Origin: Robiginitomaculum sp.
GTDB lineage: Bacteria > Pseudomonadota > Alphaproteobacteria > Caulobacterales > Maricaulaceae
Assembly (NCBI GenBank): GCA_002733905.1
Contig: NVXK01000007.1
Span: 49,424 to 113,423 of the forward strand
Length of the DNA: 64,000 bases
Reading direction: 5' to 3'
Positions 16,660 to 25,390 of this stretch are shown one piece after another. Within the stretch, counting starts at the first letter, position 1; each line of letters begins with the position of its first letter. Under the pieces are notes generated by a model. It had not been told where the DNA came from. It saw nothing but the letters and a program-made list of their open reading frames with translations, and did not search any database. A program made the position numbers and the translations under genes.

Positions 16660-19600
16660 TTGGTGTCTATTAAAACCGCGCGAACATCCGCATTTATTTT
16701 TGTGGCGTGCCTTTTTACTGGCAATAGCAGCTATGCTGACGACGTTTTTTATGAGCTAAATATTGAAAGTGGAAGCTTTGAAAACACGCTCAAAACTCTA
16801 GCAATAGAGACAAATGCGTCTTTGCTCTACCCGTACGATCAAGTTAAAACCGTTAAAGTGCAGGGGCTAAAAGGCAACTATACTTTAAACGAGGCACTGG
16901 AAATTTTACTCCAGGGCACAGGGTTTATTGGTGGTCTAACTGAAAGAGGAGTCATTACGATTTCTCAGACCATAAATAAACACCCTAGTGTTCTGGAGGA
17001 AAAAATGAATATTAAAAACACCAAGAAAAAACTTACTGTTGGGGCGTCTGCTGCCATAATTGCTTCTGCGTTAGCGTCACCTACTCAGGCGCAAATTGCA
17101 GATATTGATAAAAACACCCCCGTTGCGACATCCCAACCCGCTTCACAAATTGCAGTGATGGGTGATTTAAGTGGTCGTGTTGTTTTAAGTGGTAGCGATG
17201 TAGGTCTGCAGGGAGCTATGGTTTCAATCGATGCGCTTGGAATACATGGCTTTACCGATTTAAAAGGCAATTATGATCTGCGAAATATCCCTGGCGGAGC
17301 ACATGTTCTTAAAGTGACTTATTTGGGTATTCCCGATTCTCTTTTGGATGTGAATGTCACGACAGGGCAAGACAATGATTATAGTTTTGTATTGAGCCGC
17401 GAAATTGACGAAATAGTAGCTACGGGGACAAGGGCAAGCCAAGCTTCTTCTTTGAGCAAGCAACGTGCCGCAGAAAATATTGCGACAATTGTATCTTCAG
17501 ATGTATCAGGGAGATTTCCTGACAACACAGTTGCAGAGTCGTTACGCCGCGTAGCGGGTATTTCCTTTGCGCGTACAGAAAGAGGCGGCGAAGGCAAGTT
17601 TATCTCAATTCGCGGTTTGGATGCGGGGCTCAATAATGTAAAAATTAATGGTATAAATTCCGCTATCGCGTCTGGCAATAATGATCGCCGTGTTCCGTTT
17701 GATGTATTTTCAACAGATGGTATTGGTGAAGTTGTCATCAACAAGACGCTATTACCAGAACATGAGGGTGAGGGTATTGGCGGTTCAGTGGAACTGAATT
17801 CTCGCACACCTTTTCAATCAAGAGATGGGCGACTAAGCATAAGTTTAGAAGGGCGCCCAAATGAACTTCGAGGGAAAACCGGCTATCGTGCTGGCGGTTC
17901 ATACACTAAACATTTTGGCAAAGATAAAGAATTTGGCCTTACACTATCAGGTTCATACCGTAAGCGGTTTATTCGCTCCTATCAATTTGATGTTTTAGGC
18001 GCGGTGATACCTTTGCAATTGGACCCAGCGCTTGGCGTAAGTCGTAGCCCGCAACGTGCTTTGGAGGATTTTGCAGCGTTATATGGTGATAATGTGACTG
18101 CTGCGGATATTTTGGGTGGCGACAATCTGACTGTTGAGGATCTACGCTCTAATGTTTTTGATAATGACCGTGAAAATATTGGTGGGAATTTTGGTTTAGA
18201 ATGGGCGCCAACTGATAACACGAACTTTTTGCTACAAGGCAGCTATGGCAAGGCAACAGAACGTAACCTTCGCTCTACTGTGTCATTTCAACAGTCAGAT
18301 AGATATGAAGATGAAGACGATCAAGGGAATGATCTCGCGGCGCTTCAATACTATGGACGGTCTCCTGAAATTGCTTTTCTGGCAGAAGTCGAAGACGAAA
18401 TTACTGAGAACTATAATCTAACCTTTATTGGGAATACAGATTTTTCAAATGGAACACATATTAGATATGGTGGCGGTTGGACAAAGGCGACCCAAGCGGA
18501 CCCTAATGGTATTGAAATTAATTTCAGAATAGACGACCTGCAAGACAGTGATCCATATGGGTTAGGCGGGCCGTTGGTTCCAAATTATTTAATTGCAGGT
18601 AGTGATACTGGTGCGGGGGGTATTGATAACCGGTATATAGCATTTGACTTGGATACAGGGGCTCCCAATAATGTCCCACAACCCATACTCACCGATCTTG
18701 GCTGGCAAGCATTATTGCAAACGGGAAATATTGAGTTTGAAGAGGTTGATATCAATGATAACCGAGAGACGGATACACGAAAATCTATATTTATAGATAT
18801 TACCCATGAAATCAATAATTTTGGCGTGTTGAAGGCCGTGAAATGGGGCGCTAAATTTGAAACATCTGATCGGGACACACGTAGGTTCTCACTACATAAT
18901 GACGATGGTGTAGGAAGTGACGGAACATACGGCGGCAATGACAGCTTTTTCCTATCAGATACGGATTTAGTTGCAGGCACCTATTCTCATTCAGACATTG
19001 GTACACCGATTGCGAGATTAACTGAACAGTTAAGGTTTGATCGCGATGCAATATTAGCGTTTGGGAGTAACTCAATTAATTCAATTACACCGCTTGTGAA
19101 TGACGGAACGCTCGATTTTGAGGATCTGTTTGAATTGTCTTCAAAAGAAGATACTTACGCAGCTTATATACAAGGTGATTTTGAGACAGGGAATTGGCAA
19201 GTTATCGGTGGTGCGCGGTATGAACATGTTGCGATTGCAACAGCGGATCAATTTCTTCAAACATCAGCAGAAGCTCAGGCTTTGGGTGTAGCGGCAACCA
19301 TTAGACCGTCTGATACAACCCTTACTTATGACGTCATATTGCCACGCATCCAAATTAACTACCGAACTGAGAATGATATGGTTTTTAGGGGAGGTTTCTA
19401 TACAGCCACAGCACGGCCATCAGCAAGTAATATTGGTAGGTTTAGTTTTGGTATAGGTGTCGATGACCAAGGCACACCAGTGGATACGTCGGATGATACA
19501 ATTGATGTCTTTGCTAACCTGCCAAATGATAATCTTAAACCTGCTTATTCGTATAATTTTGATTTAGGTATCGAAAAATATTCAAAAAATGTAGGCGTAA

Positions 19601-20262
19601 TAAGTGCAAATGTATTTTTCAAGCATATTAGCAATTTCCTTTTAGCTGGCTCACAGCCCGTCAACGGTCAAGCTAATTTAGACAGTGTTACAGGACTGGA
19701 AAACCTTGATTTGTCGCGTATCGATGATCTTAGCGTTTATCAGACTGCTAATGGTGAAAGTGCAGAAATTTACGGTGTTGAGTTGAATTTAGTTCGTCAA
19801 TTTGATCATCTTCCGGGCATGTGGAGTGGGCTTGGTATTTTTGCGAATACCACCTTGCAAAAATCAACAGCGAGCGCCGAATTACGTCCAGGTTTTGTGA
19901 GAACTACTCGGTTTTTTAATGCCCCAGAATATATTGGCACAGTGGCACTCACTTATGAAAAGTACGGATTAGACACAACTCTATCATATTCATTTCAAGG
20001 AAATAAACTGGAAGATATTGAGGGGTATCTCAATACCGATGAGTATAAACAGAGTTTTTCAACTCTAGATCTAAGTGCGAAATATCGCGTGCCTTATGGG
20101 GGCAAGGACAGCAGGTATACCGTATCACTACGTGTAAGTGATATTACGAATGGTGGCGGTCGCGCAGGAGCTTATGAAACCATTGGTACTGGAAAAAAAT
20201 ATCTTGATGATGTTGAGTATTCAGGGCGTGAGTGGCGCCTTGGTGTAAGTGCCCGTTGGTAG
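16660..20262 (+). CDS. TonB-dependent receptor with STN domain and internal second start
   Basis: 1200 residues from TTG 16660 (GTG 16663 is an alternative; GGAGAG is upstream). Domains: signal peptide (1-26); STN/secretin domain (about 30-105); a second signal-peptide-like segment (116-145); a carboxypeptidase-regulatory-like domain (about 170-245); plug (about 260-380, with IRGLDAGLNNVKINGI); and a long outer-membrane barrel ending in ARW. The plug and overall layout match the Caulobacter/Xanthomonas-type TonB receptors that take up glycans or other large substrates. ATG 17005 has its own GGAGG site and could yield a 1085-residue receptor without STN. It follows fecI/fecR genes and precedes an esterase gene. 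Confidence 0.9.
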   Translation: MVSIKTARTSAFIFVACLFTGNSSYADDVFYELNIESGSFENTLKTLAIETNASLLYPYDQVKTVKVQGLKGNYTLNEALEILLQGTGFIGGLTERGVITISQTINKHPSVLEEKMNIKNTKKKLTVGASAAIIASALASPTQAQIADIDKNTPVATSQPASQIAVMGDLSGRVVLSGSDVGLQGAMVSIDALGIHGFTDLKGNYDLRNIPGGAHVLKVTYLGIPDSLLDVNVTTGQDNDYSFVLSREIDEIVATGTRASQASSLSKQRAAENIATIVSSDVSGRFPDNTVAESLRRVAGISFARTERGGEGKFISIRGLDAGLNNVKINGINSAIASGNNDRRVPFDVFSTDGIGEVVINKTLLPEHEGEGIGGSVELNSRTPFQSRDGRLSISLEGRPNELRGKTGYRAGGSYTKHFGKDKEFGLTLSGSYRKRFIRSYQFDVLGAVIPLQLDPALGVSRSPQRALEDFAALYGDNVTAADILGGDNLTVEDLRSNVFDNDRENIGGNFGLEWAPTDNTNFLLQGSYGKATERNLRSTVSFQQSDRYEDEDDQGNDLAALQYYGRSPEIAFLAEVEDEITENYNLTFIGNTDFSNGTHIRYGGGWTKATQADPNGIEINFRIDDLQDSDPYGLGGPLVPNYLIAGSDTGAGGIDNRYIAFDLDTGAPNNVPQPILTDLGWQALLQTGNIEFEEVDINDNRETDTRKSIFIDITHEINNFGVLKAVKWGAKFETSDRDTRRFSLHNDDGVGSDGTYGGNDSFFLSDTDLVAGTYSHSDIGTPIARLTEQLRFDRDAILAFGSNSINSITPLVNDGTLDFEDLFELSSKEDTYAAYIQGDFETGNWQVIGGARYEHVAIATADQFLQTSAEAQALGVAATIRPSDTTLTYDVILPRIQINYRTENDMVFRGGFYTATARPSASNIGRFSFGIGVDDQGTPVDTSDDTIDVFANLPNDNLKPAYSYNFDLGIEKYSKNVGVISANVFFKHISNFLLAGSQPVNGQANLDSVTGLENLDLSRIDDLSVYQTANGESAEIYGVELNLVRQFDHLPGMWSGLGIFANTTLQKSTASAELRPGFVRTTRFFNAPEYIGTVALTYEKYGLDTTLSYSFQGNKLEDIEGYLNTDEYKQSFSTLDLSAKYRVPYGGKDSRYTVSLRVSDITNGGGRAGAYETIGTGKKYLDDVEYSGREWRLGVSARW

Positions 20263-20393
20263 CTAAAACTTATTCAAGGTAGTGATTCCAGTACGCTTAT
20301 CACAAAAACATAAATCTTCGGACAAGGAGTTGTTCGAGGATTACAATGAAATATAAAAATAAAGACGTACTTATATCATAAGGAAAATTTAAA

Positions 20394-21389
20394 ATGTTTG
20401 ATGAAGGATCAGATCGCAGAGTTTACTTGGCAGGTATCAGGCAATGGTTAGCTGAACCCGGGCTGCTAAAAAACCCACAAGCAATGAAGCAGGTAAGGGA
20501 GGCCAAGAACCCTATTGAGGCTACTCGTATTTCTTATGATCACATTGAGGATGGTTATGACGGAAAAGAACCTCTGTCGGTGACTATGAAGGATTTTACA
20601 TTAGAGGGGCTAGGAGAGGATATTCACCTTCGGATATATTTACCAGAACACATAGGAGATAGTTCTGATTTAGGAGGCTTGTTTTATATTCATGGTGGAG
20701 GCTATGTATCTGGTAGCATACAAAGTCACGATAAAATTTGTGCAGAAATTTGTCAGGAAGCTCAATGTGCCGTGATAGCTATCAATTATCGCCTTGGCCC
20801 TGAACACAGTTTTCCTGCTAATTTGGAAGACTGCATGCTTTGTGCAGAGAGCATTGAAACTATCTCCAGTTTGCATGGTATTAATCCTAAAAAATGGGTA
20901 GTTGGCGGTGACAGTGCTGGGGCGGCTTTGAGTACGGCCTTGGTTGTGGCGTTAAGAGAAAAGAAGCAGCCAGTCTTTAAGGGACAATTGCTGTTTTATG
21001 GGAATTTTGATTCCGATTACAACACGCCGTCCATGATTAATAATAAAAATGGACCGGTTTTAACTCGTGACTCGATCATGAATGTTCACCAAGCCTTATT
21101 TGGTGTTTCAAAAGCTCTTGGGGATGAACGTTATCCAGAAATGTTTGTTTTGCATAATACTTCAATGCAGGGTTTACCCCCAGCATATATAAGTGCTTGT
21201 GAGCTTTGCCAGTTTTGTAGTGAAAGCCTTAGATATCATGAGCGGTTGATCCGTGATGGTGTTGATTCAGTTATTGATGTTCACCCTGGTATGCCTCATG
21301 GATATATTCATGCTCGCCACGTCAGCCCAGAAGCGATGGCTTATTTTAAAAATTCAATCAAACATCTGTCGAGGTTGATTGATGCTTAA
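20394..21389 (+). CDS. HSL-family alpha/beta hydrolase (esterase), altered acidic residue
   Basis: 331 residues with the HGGG oxyanion motif (IHGGGYVSGS, about 100-108), nucleophile Ser174 in GDSAG and catalytic His302 in MPHGY, all as in the hormone-sensitive-lipase family. Where the family has Asp in a DPLRD-like motif, this protein reads CELCQFCSES (about 269-278), so the usual acidic triad residue appears to be Cys; the neighbouring Glu or another residue might replace it. No signal peptide, so cytoplasmic. It lies downstream of the TonB receptor on the same strand with AAGGA before the ATG, and probably acts on what the receptor imports. Confidence 0.8.
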   Translation: MFDEGSDRRVYLAGIRQWLAEPGLLKNPQAMKQVREAKNPIEATRISYDHIEDGYDGKEPLSVTMKDFTLEGLGEDIHLRIYLPEHIGDSSDLGGLFYIHGGGYVSGSIQSHDKICAEICQEAQCAVIAINYRLGPEHSFPANLEDCMLCAESIETISSLHGINPKKWVVGGDSAGAALSTALVVALREKKQPVFKGQLLFYGNFDSDYNTPSMINNKNGPVLTRDSIMNVHQALFGVSKALGDERYPEMFVLHNTSMQGLPPAYISACELCQFCSESLRYHERLIRDGVDSVIDVHPGMPHGYIHARHVSPEAMAYFKNSIKHLSRLIDA

Positions 21390-21542
21390 GGCGTCAATTA
21401 CTGTATAAAAACATCTAAGGTAGGTTGTGTGGTAATGATTTTGGCGCTTAGGTTATCGTTCGGGGAACCCCACCTTACGTATTTTCCCTTTCTCTGCGAT
21501 AGTGTCCGCTTATTTTAGTGGACACTTATTTTAGAGTAACTT

Positions 21543-21884
21543 ATGAGCAAACGCAGAGCACATCGTACTTTCAGTACAGATTTTAAGAAACAAGTTGTTG
21601 CACAAACATACGAGCCAGTCGCTTCGGTATCGGTTGTGGCGCGGCGTCACGACATTAATAACAATCAGTTGTTTAAATGGCGCGATGATCCACGCTATGC
21701 CGTTGAGACGGATTGTTTCCTACCAATTGAAATTGACGCTGCACATGTTGATAAAACCGTCACTCATTCTGCAACGTCGGAACTTGTCATCTGGGTTTGT
21801 GATGATGTGCGTTTCGCCATTAAAGGGAATTATGATCCGTCCGCTTTGGGAACTTTAATCCGTAGCCTTCGGAGACCTGCTTAA
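21543..21884 (+). CDS. tnpA: IS66-type transposase accessory protein TnpA
   Basis: 113 residues: an N-terminal helix-turn-helix (RRAHRTFSTDFKKQVVAQTY, HDINNNQLFKWR) and a C-terminal strand-helix segment (ELVIWVCDDVRFAIKGNYD, then LGTLIRSLRR) typical of the IS66 first ORF. It ends at 21884, where tnpB begins, giving an ATG/TAA overlap as in intact IS66 elements. The coding sequence looks complete, but the element it belongs to lacks the third ORF. Confidence 0.8.
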   Translation: MSKRRAHRTFSTDFKKQVVAQTYEPVASVSVVARRHDINNNQLFKWRDDPRYAVETDCFLPIEIDAAHVDKTVTHSATSELVIWVCDDVRFAIKGNYDPSALGTLIRSLRRPA

Positions 21885-22195
21885 TGTTGTCTCTCCCCTC
21901 GGAGTGTCGTGTCTGGATATGTGCAGGTGTTGCCGATATGCGTAAAGGTTTTCATTCTCTGGCAGCTCTGTGTGAGAGCCGATTGCAGCAAGACCCATAT
22001 TCTGGTCATTTATTTGTGTTTCGCGGACGCCGTGGGGACCTTCTCAAGATTGTCTGGCGGGACGGCCTGTCAGGTAGTGCGGGTCGCGCGTGTTTGTTCA
22101 CAAAACGTTTAGAACGGGGCCGTTTTGTTTGGCCTCATGCGGTTGAAGGTAAGATACATTTATCGTCTGCCCAAACCCCGCTTGCTATCCGATAA
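21884..22195 (+). pseudogene. tnpB: Truncated IS66-type TnpB
   Basis: The first 90 or so residues match the IS66 Orf2 family (LPSECRVWICAGVADMRKGF, FVFRGRRGDLLKIVWRDG, LFTKRLERGRFVWP). After EGKIHLSSAQ the frame runs into sequence that, read in another frame, is an IS3-type transposase, and it stops at 22195. The expected C-terminus (a short leucine-rich end) is missing, so this is a deletion-fusion product. Confidence 0.75.
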
Positions 22196-22544
22196 CGGTG
22201 CCAGCTACATATCCGCAGAGCTCGCCGATTACATCAAAGATCAAAACATGAGTCATGTGCGCGGAGCGCCCTATCATCCGCAAACACAAGGCAAAATCGA
22301 ACGCTGGCATCAGACGCTTAAGAACCGGATATTGCTAGAACATTACTTCTTACCAGGAGACCTAGAACGATAAATCGAAAACTTTGTGGAGCACTATAGC
22401 CACGAACGTTATCATGAAAGCCTGAAAAACGTCACACCCGCTGACGTCTACTTCGGACGAGCACAAGCAATTTTAAACAAGAGAGAAAGGATCAAAAAAC
22501 AAACTATTGAACATCGGCGCTTGTGCCGTGAACAAATCCTTTAG
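22149..22544 (+). pseudogene. IS3-type transposase, C-terminal fragment with nonsense codon
   Basis: In the frame starting at 22125, the integrase-core end is readable: KPRLLSDNGASY, then VRGAPYHPQTQGKIERWHQT, then LKNRILLEHYFLPGDLER and a TAA stop at 22371-22373. The same frame continues with IENFVEHYSHERYHESLKNV and TPADVYFGRAQAI to TAG at 22542-22544. The second and third catalytic acidic residues lie in this part, but the N-terminal domain is gone. The stop probably replaced a Gln codon. Confidence 0.8.
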
Positions 22545-22607
22545 GGCAATACCGCAAGGCCATAGCTTAACATCAATCAACAAAGGTGAGCAAACTCTCT
22601 CTTAGCT

Positions 22608-22645
22608 CAGACTTAAATCTGTGCCATTTTATATGAAGACGGACA
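22608..22645 (+). repeat. Palindromic dispersed repeat, partial copy C
   Basis: CAGACTTAAATCTGTGCCA followed by TTTTATATGAAGACGGACA matches the right half of copy A (6253-6291) almost exactly. Its position at the right end of the IS scar suggests that copies A and B are solo ends of the same IS family. Confidence 0.7.
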
Positions 22646-22693
22646 CGTTGAACTTCCTGCATCTCGATAGTAATTGACTCATGGTGAAAGTGT

Positions 22694-22743
22694 AATGGCG
22701 CACTGGGGAGGATTCGAACCCCCGACCCCTTGATTCGTAGTCA
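22694..22743. repeat. attL: 50-bp duplication of the tRNA-Arg 3' part
   Basis: Identical over 50 bp to 43100-43149, which contains the 3' half of the intact tRNA-Arg gene (acceptor stem, T arm and most of the anticodon arm). Beyond 22743 the sequences differ. It marks the left boundary of the integrated island, 176 bp before the integrase start; the fragment is not itself a working tRNA gene. Confidence 0.9.
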
Positions 22744-22858
22744 TAATATGCAGGTTTCCCCGTGTTTCACACCATTGGATAATACCGCATTAACCTTATG
22801 AATAATAAGGGCTTTTCTTCATACAACTATTCAGTGTATCATGGCGCTTCACTAAACG

Positions 22859-22897
22859 GTGGCGACTCGGTGGCGATTCCTAGCCCTGAGTCGCCAC
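22859..22897. promoter_or_regulatory. Left integrase arm-site cluster
   Basis: GTGGCGACTC (22859-22868), GTGGCGATTC (22870-22879) and the inverted copy GAGTCGCCAC (22888-22897) lie between attL and the integrase start. The first pair recurs at 43017-43037 near the right end. They are probably integrase or excisionase binding sites, and may also control integrase expression. Confidence 0.65.
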
Positions 22898-22918
22898 TGC
22901 TTAATGGAGGGGAACGAA

Positions 22919-24253
22919 ATGCCTGTATTAAAACTTAGCCGCCGCGCTTTAGGCAAAATCACCCCGCAAGAAAAACCTATCACCTACTTTGATACCGACC
23001 TTAAAGGGTTTGGCCTTGTTGTACGCCCATCGGGAACAAAAAGTTGGATTATCGAATACCGCCCCGGTGCGGGTGGTCGTGGTGTTGCCAAAAAACGTAT
23101 TGTCCTTGGCAAATATGACGACACTATGACCCCGGAGAATGCAAGAAACCAAGCGGCCACACTCCTTGCAGAAATTAGACTAGGTGCAGACCCCGCTGCT
23201 GAACGAGCAGACGAACGTGCAGGGGAAACCGTCAAAGAACTCTCTGATGCTTTCCTTAAGCACCATATCGAGCCTAAACGTAAAAGTGCCACCGCCGATT
23301 ATTACCGCCAGATATTTAAAACACATATCAATCCTGCGATAGGGACAAAGAAGGCGTCTCTTGTAACCAGAATGGATATTTCAAGACTCCACCGCCGTAT
23401 GGCAGACCAGTCCACAAAATTCAAAGGGCAAGTCAAAGGTGGCCCATATGTTGCCAACCGTATGCTTGCTATTGTTTCATCCTTGTACGGATGGGCAGAC
23501 AGGGCGGGTCTTGTAAGTGAAAATCATAATCCGGCAAAAGGTATTGAGAAATATCAAGAGAAGTCGCGGGAACGCTTCTTAACCTCGAAAGAAATTGACC
23601 GCTTAGGAGCCGCTCTACGTGAAGCGGAAACCGCTGGGCTTCCTTGGAAAATTGACCCTAACAAATCTGTCTCAAAGCATATGCAAAAGACAGGACACCA
23701 AACTATTGTCCCGATACATGTGACCGCCGCTATTCGTCTCCTCATGTTTACAGGGTGTCGATTACGGGAAATTCTGAATCTAGAATGGTCGAATGTAGAT
23801 GTTGAGCGCGGTGTGTTGTTTTTGCCTGATAGTAAAACTGGTAAGAAGACCATCGTCCTTGCCGCGCCTGCAATGTCCATCTTAGCTTCGCTCGAAAAAG
23901 TAGGTCGTTATGTGATTGCCAGTGAAAGTGCAGGACAAAAAGACGAACGGCCCCGCGCCGATCTCAAGCGTCCGTGGAAAGCCATTACTTACCATGCAGG
24001 GCTTGAAGGTGTCCGTATCCATGATCTACGTCATACTTTCGCGTCCTTTGGAGCAGGTAGTGGCCTAGGTCTTCCCGTTATTGGCAAATTGTTAGGGCAT
24101 AAAGATGTACGAACCACTCAAAAATACGCCCACCTTGCCGTAGACCCTATGCGCCGCGCCGCTGATATTATTGCAGGGCAAATTGCGGGTGCAATGGGGG
24201 ATGATTGCTCTACAAAAAATGAACCACACATAACGAAGGTAGGCACTAAATGA
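22919..24253 (+). CDS. int: Tyrosine-recombinase integrase of the island
   Basis: From ATG 22919 (GGAGGGG upstream) the protein is 444 residues. Its N-terminal DUF4102 arm-binding domain (TYFDTDLKGFGLVVRPSGTK) is typical of P4/CP4-type island integrases. The catalytic domain has the first Arg in FTGCRLREILNLEWSNVD, the HDLRHTFASFGAG box and GHKDVRTTQKYAHL with the nucleophilic Tyr. It should recombine the island at the 3' part of tRNA-Arg. Its stop overlaps the start of the next gene (ATGA), so the two are translated together. An upstream ATG at 22859 would run through the arm-site repeats and is rejected. Confidence 0.93.
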   Translation: MPVLKLSRRALGKITPQEKPITYFDTDLKGFGLVVRPSGTKSWIIEYRPGAGGRGVAKKRIVLGKYDDTMTPENARNQAATLLAEIRLGADPAAERADERAGETVKELSDAFLKHHIEPKRKSATADYYRQIFKTHINPAIGTKKASLVTRMDISRLHRRMADQSTKFKGQVKGGPYVANRMLAIVSSLYGWADRAGLVSENHNPAKGIEKYQEKSRERFLTSKEIDRLGAALREAETAGLPWKIDPNKSVSKHMQKTGHQTIVPIHVTAAIRLLMFTGCRLREILNLEWSNVDVERGVLFLPDSKTGKKTIVLAAPAMSILASLEKVGRYVIASESAGQKDERPRADLKRPWKAITYHAGLEGVRIHDLRHTFASFGAGSGLGLPVIGKLLGHKDVRTTQKYAHLAVDPMRRAADIIAGQIAGAMGDDCSTKNEPHITKVGTK

Positions 24254-24987
24254 TTAGTATTAGGGCCGCCATAAAAAGAGATTTTACGAATGAGCGTATT
24301 AAAGAAATTTTCAATGCAGCCAAGTTGCCAAAATCAAGGTATGTTTTAAATACAAAAGGCATAGAGTATTTTCGTGAGCAAACTATAATATTTGTTGAAA
24401 TATCGTGTACCAATCCATCCCCTATTGATAATTTAAGAGCCTTTAAAAAGGCGTTAGCAATCTGTCACAAGTATGAAAAACTACGAAGGAAAAACCTGGA
24501 TTTACGAGTTCTAGTTCCTAGATTGCCATCTGATTTTATTACAGAATTTACAAAGAAATTAGAAACTATAAGTGACCTTTCCACATCATCTCAAGGTGGG
24601 GGACCTACCCGAATATTGTGGCGAGAAGAATTATTTGTATTCACAATGAGTTTTTTTAAGGCATATTTTAATGAGGAACCAACGGCTAATTTTGCAGACG
24701 AGGAATGTCCTGTAACGGAAGAATGTATTTCAAACTGCTCGCCTTACATGAAGTTTTTTATAACTTATATCCTCACAATGCACGATTGGTTGCTGGAAAC
24801 GCGGAAGCAAGAGGCTTGGGTGAATGACCATGTTATGAAGTTTTGGAAATTCAGAAGTCTCGGAAGCATGAGGAAGCGATTTAACAAAGTTCAAAAAATA
24901 CCTACGATTTTTTCTGACCAAGGCGAGCTTCTATATGTTGTAGACGCAAAAGATATTTTGTCTGAAATTAGGTCTAAATCATGTTGA
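24250..24987 (+). CDS. Unknown protein translationally coupled to the integrase
   Basis: 245 residues, no signal peptide. The first half is basic and alternates helix and strand (NTKGIEYFREQTIIFVEISC); the second is helical and hydrophobic in parts (YMKFFITYILTMHDWLLETR) with a cysteine cluster ECPVTEECISNC. I recognise no family. The 4-bp overlap with the integrase gene implies a role linked to integration, excision or maintenance, but this is inference from position only. Confidence 0.6.
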   Translation: MISIRAAIKRDFTNERIKEIFNAAKLPKSRYVLNTKGIEYFREQTIIFVEISCTNPSPIDNLRAFKKALAICHKYEKLRRKNLDLRVLVPRLPSDFITEFTKKLETISDLSTSSQGGGPTRILWREELFVFTMSFFKAYFNEEPTANFADEECPVTEECISNCSPYMKFFITYILTMHDWLLETRKQEAWVNDHVMKFWKFRSLGSMRKRFNKVQKIPTIFSDQGELLYVVDAKDILSEIRSKSC

Positions 24988-25099
24988 AATAAGGCGGAGA
25001 TAAAACCATCTTTTTTTTAAGGAGGTTAGTTCCATTGAAGTTTGATGGCCTCTGACATAGCCACTTGGGATCACATTAACTTTGTTAAAGGAACGAAAA

Positions 25100-25294
25100 A
25101 TGATTGATCCAAACTTTGAAGCAGTGACCACGAAAACTGCCTCTGAGATGCTTAAAATTTCAAAAAGCTACCTTGAAAAATTACGTTTGTACGACCGAGA
25201 AAAATCACCGCCATTTTTCCGAATAGGCCGGGCTGTCCGTTACCCTGTAGATGATTTACGTAAATGGGCTGAATCAAGAATGGTGGGAGGTTAA
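25100..25294 (+). CDS. AlpA/excisionase-like helix-turn-helix protein
   Basis: 64 residues from ATG 25100 (AAAGGAACG upstream). The core matches the MerR-like HTH_17/AlpA fold: TASEMLKISKSYLEKLRLYD for the helix-turn-helix, then PPFFRIGRAVRYPVDDLRKW for the wing and last helix. Such proteins regulate integrase genes or act as directionality factors in P4-like islands. It stands between the integrase pair and the replication genes, the usual place. Confidence 0.85.
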   Translation: MIDPNFEAVTTKTASEMLKISKSYLEKLRLYDREKSPPFFRIGRAVRYPVDDLRKWAESRMVGG

Positions 25295-25390
25295 GTTCCC
25301 CACAACCCATTTTTTGTCTCCAAAATTACGGCTTTAAAAGAGCTAACCTCAACCCCTTCATTATTTTCATAACAATAGAAAGTTTCTGCC

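Larger units (their letters stand above)
21503..22645 (+). mobile_element. Chimeric insertion-sequence scar (IS66-type fused to IS3-type end)
   Basis: The interval starts TGTCCG (21503) and ends CGGACA (22640-22645). It contains IS66-type tnpA and a tnpB that loses its C-terminus near 22165. There it fuses to the C-terminal part of an IS3-type transposase, which carries an in-frame stop. No IS66 tnpC is present and no target-site duplication is visible. The unit cannot transpose on its own. Confidence 0.75.

Noticed and set aside
16660..17004. A separate STN-domain gene ahead of the receptor
   Set aside because: The frame is open without a stop from the STN part into the receptor, so it is one gene as sequenced; the internal start is reported as a finding instead.
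22694..22743. A second tRNA-Arg gene
   Set aside because: Only the 3' half is present; the 5' acceptor strand, D arm and one side of the anticodon stem are missing. It is the att duplication.
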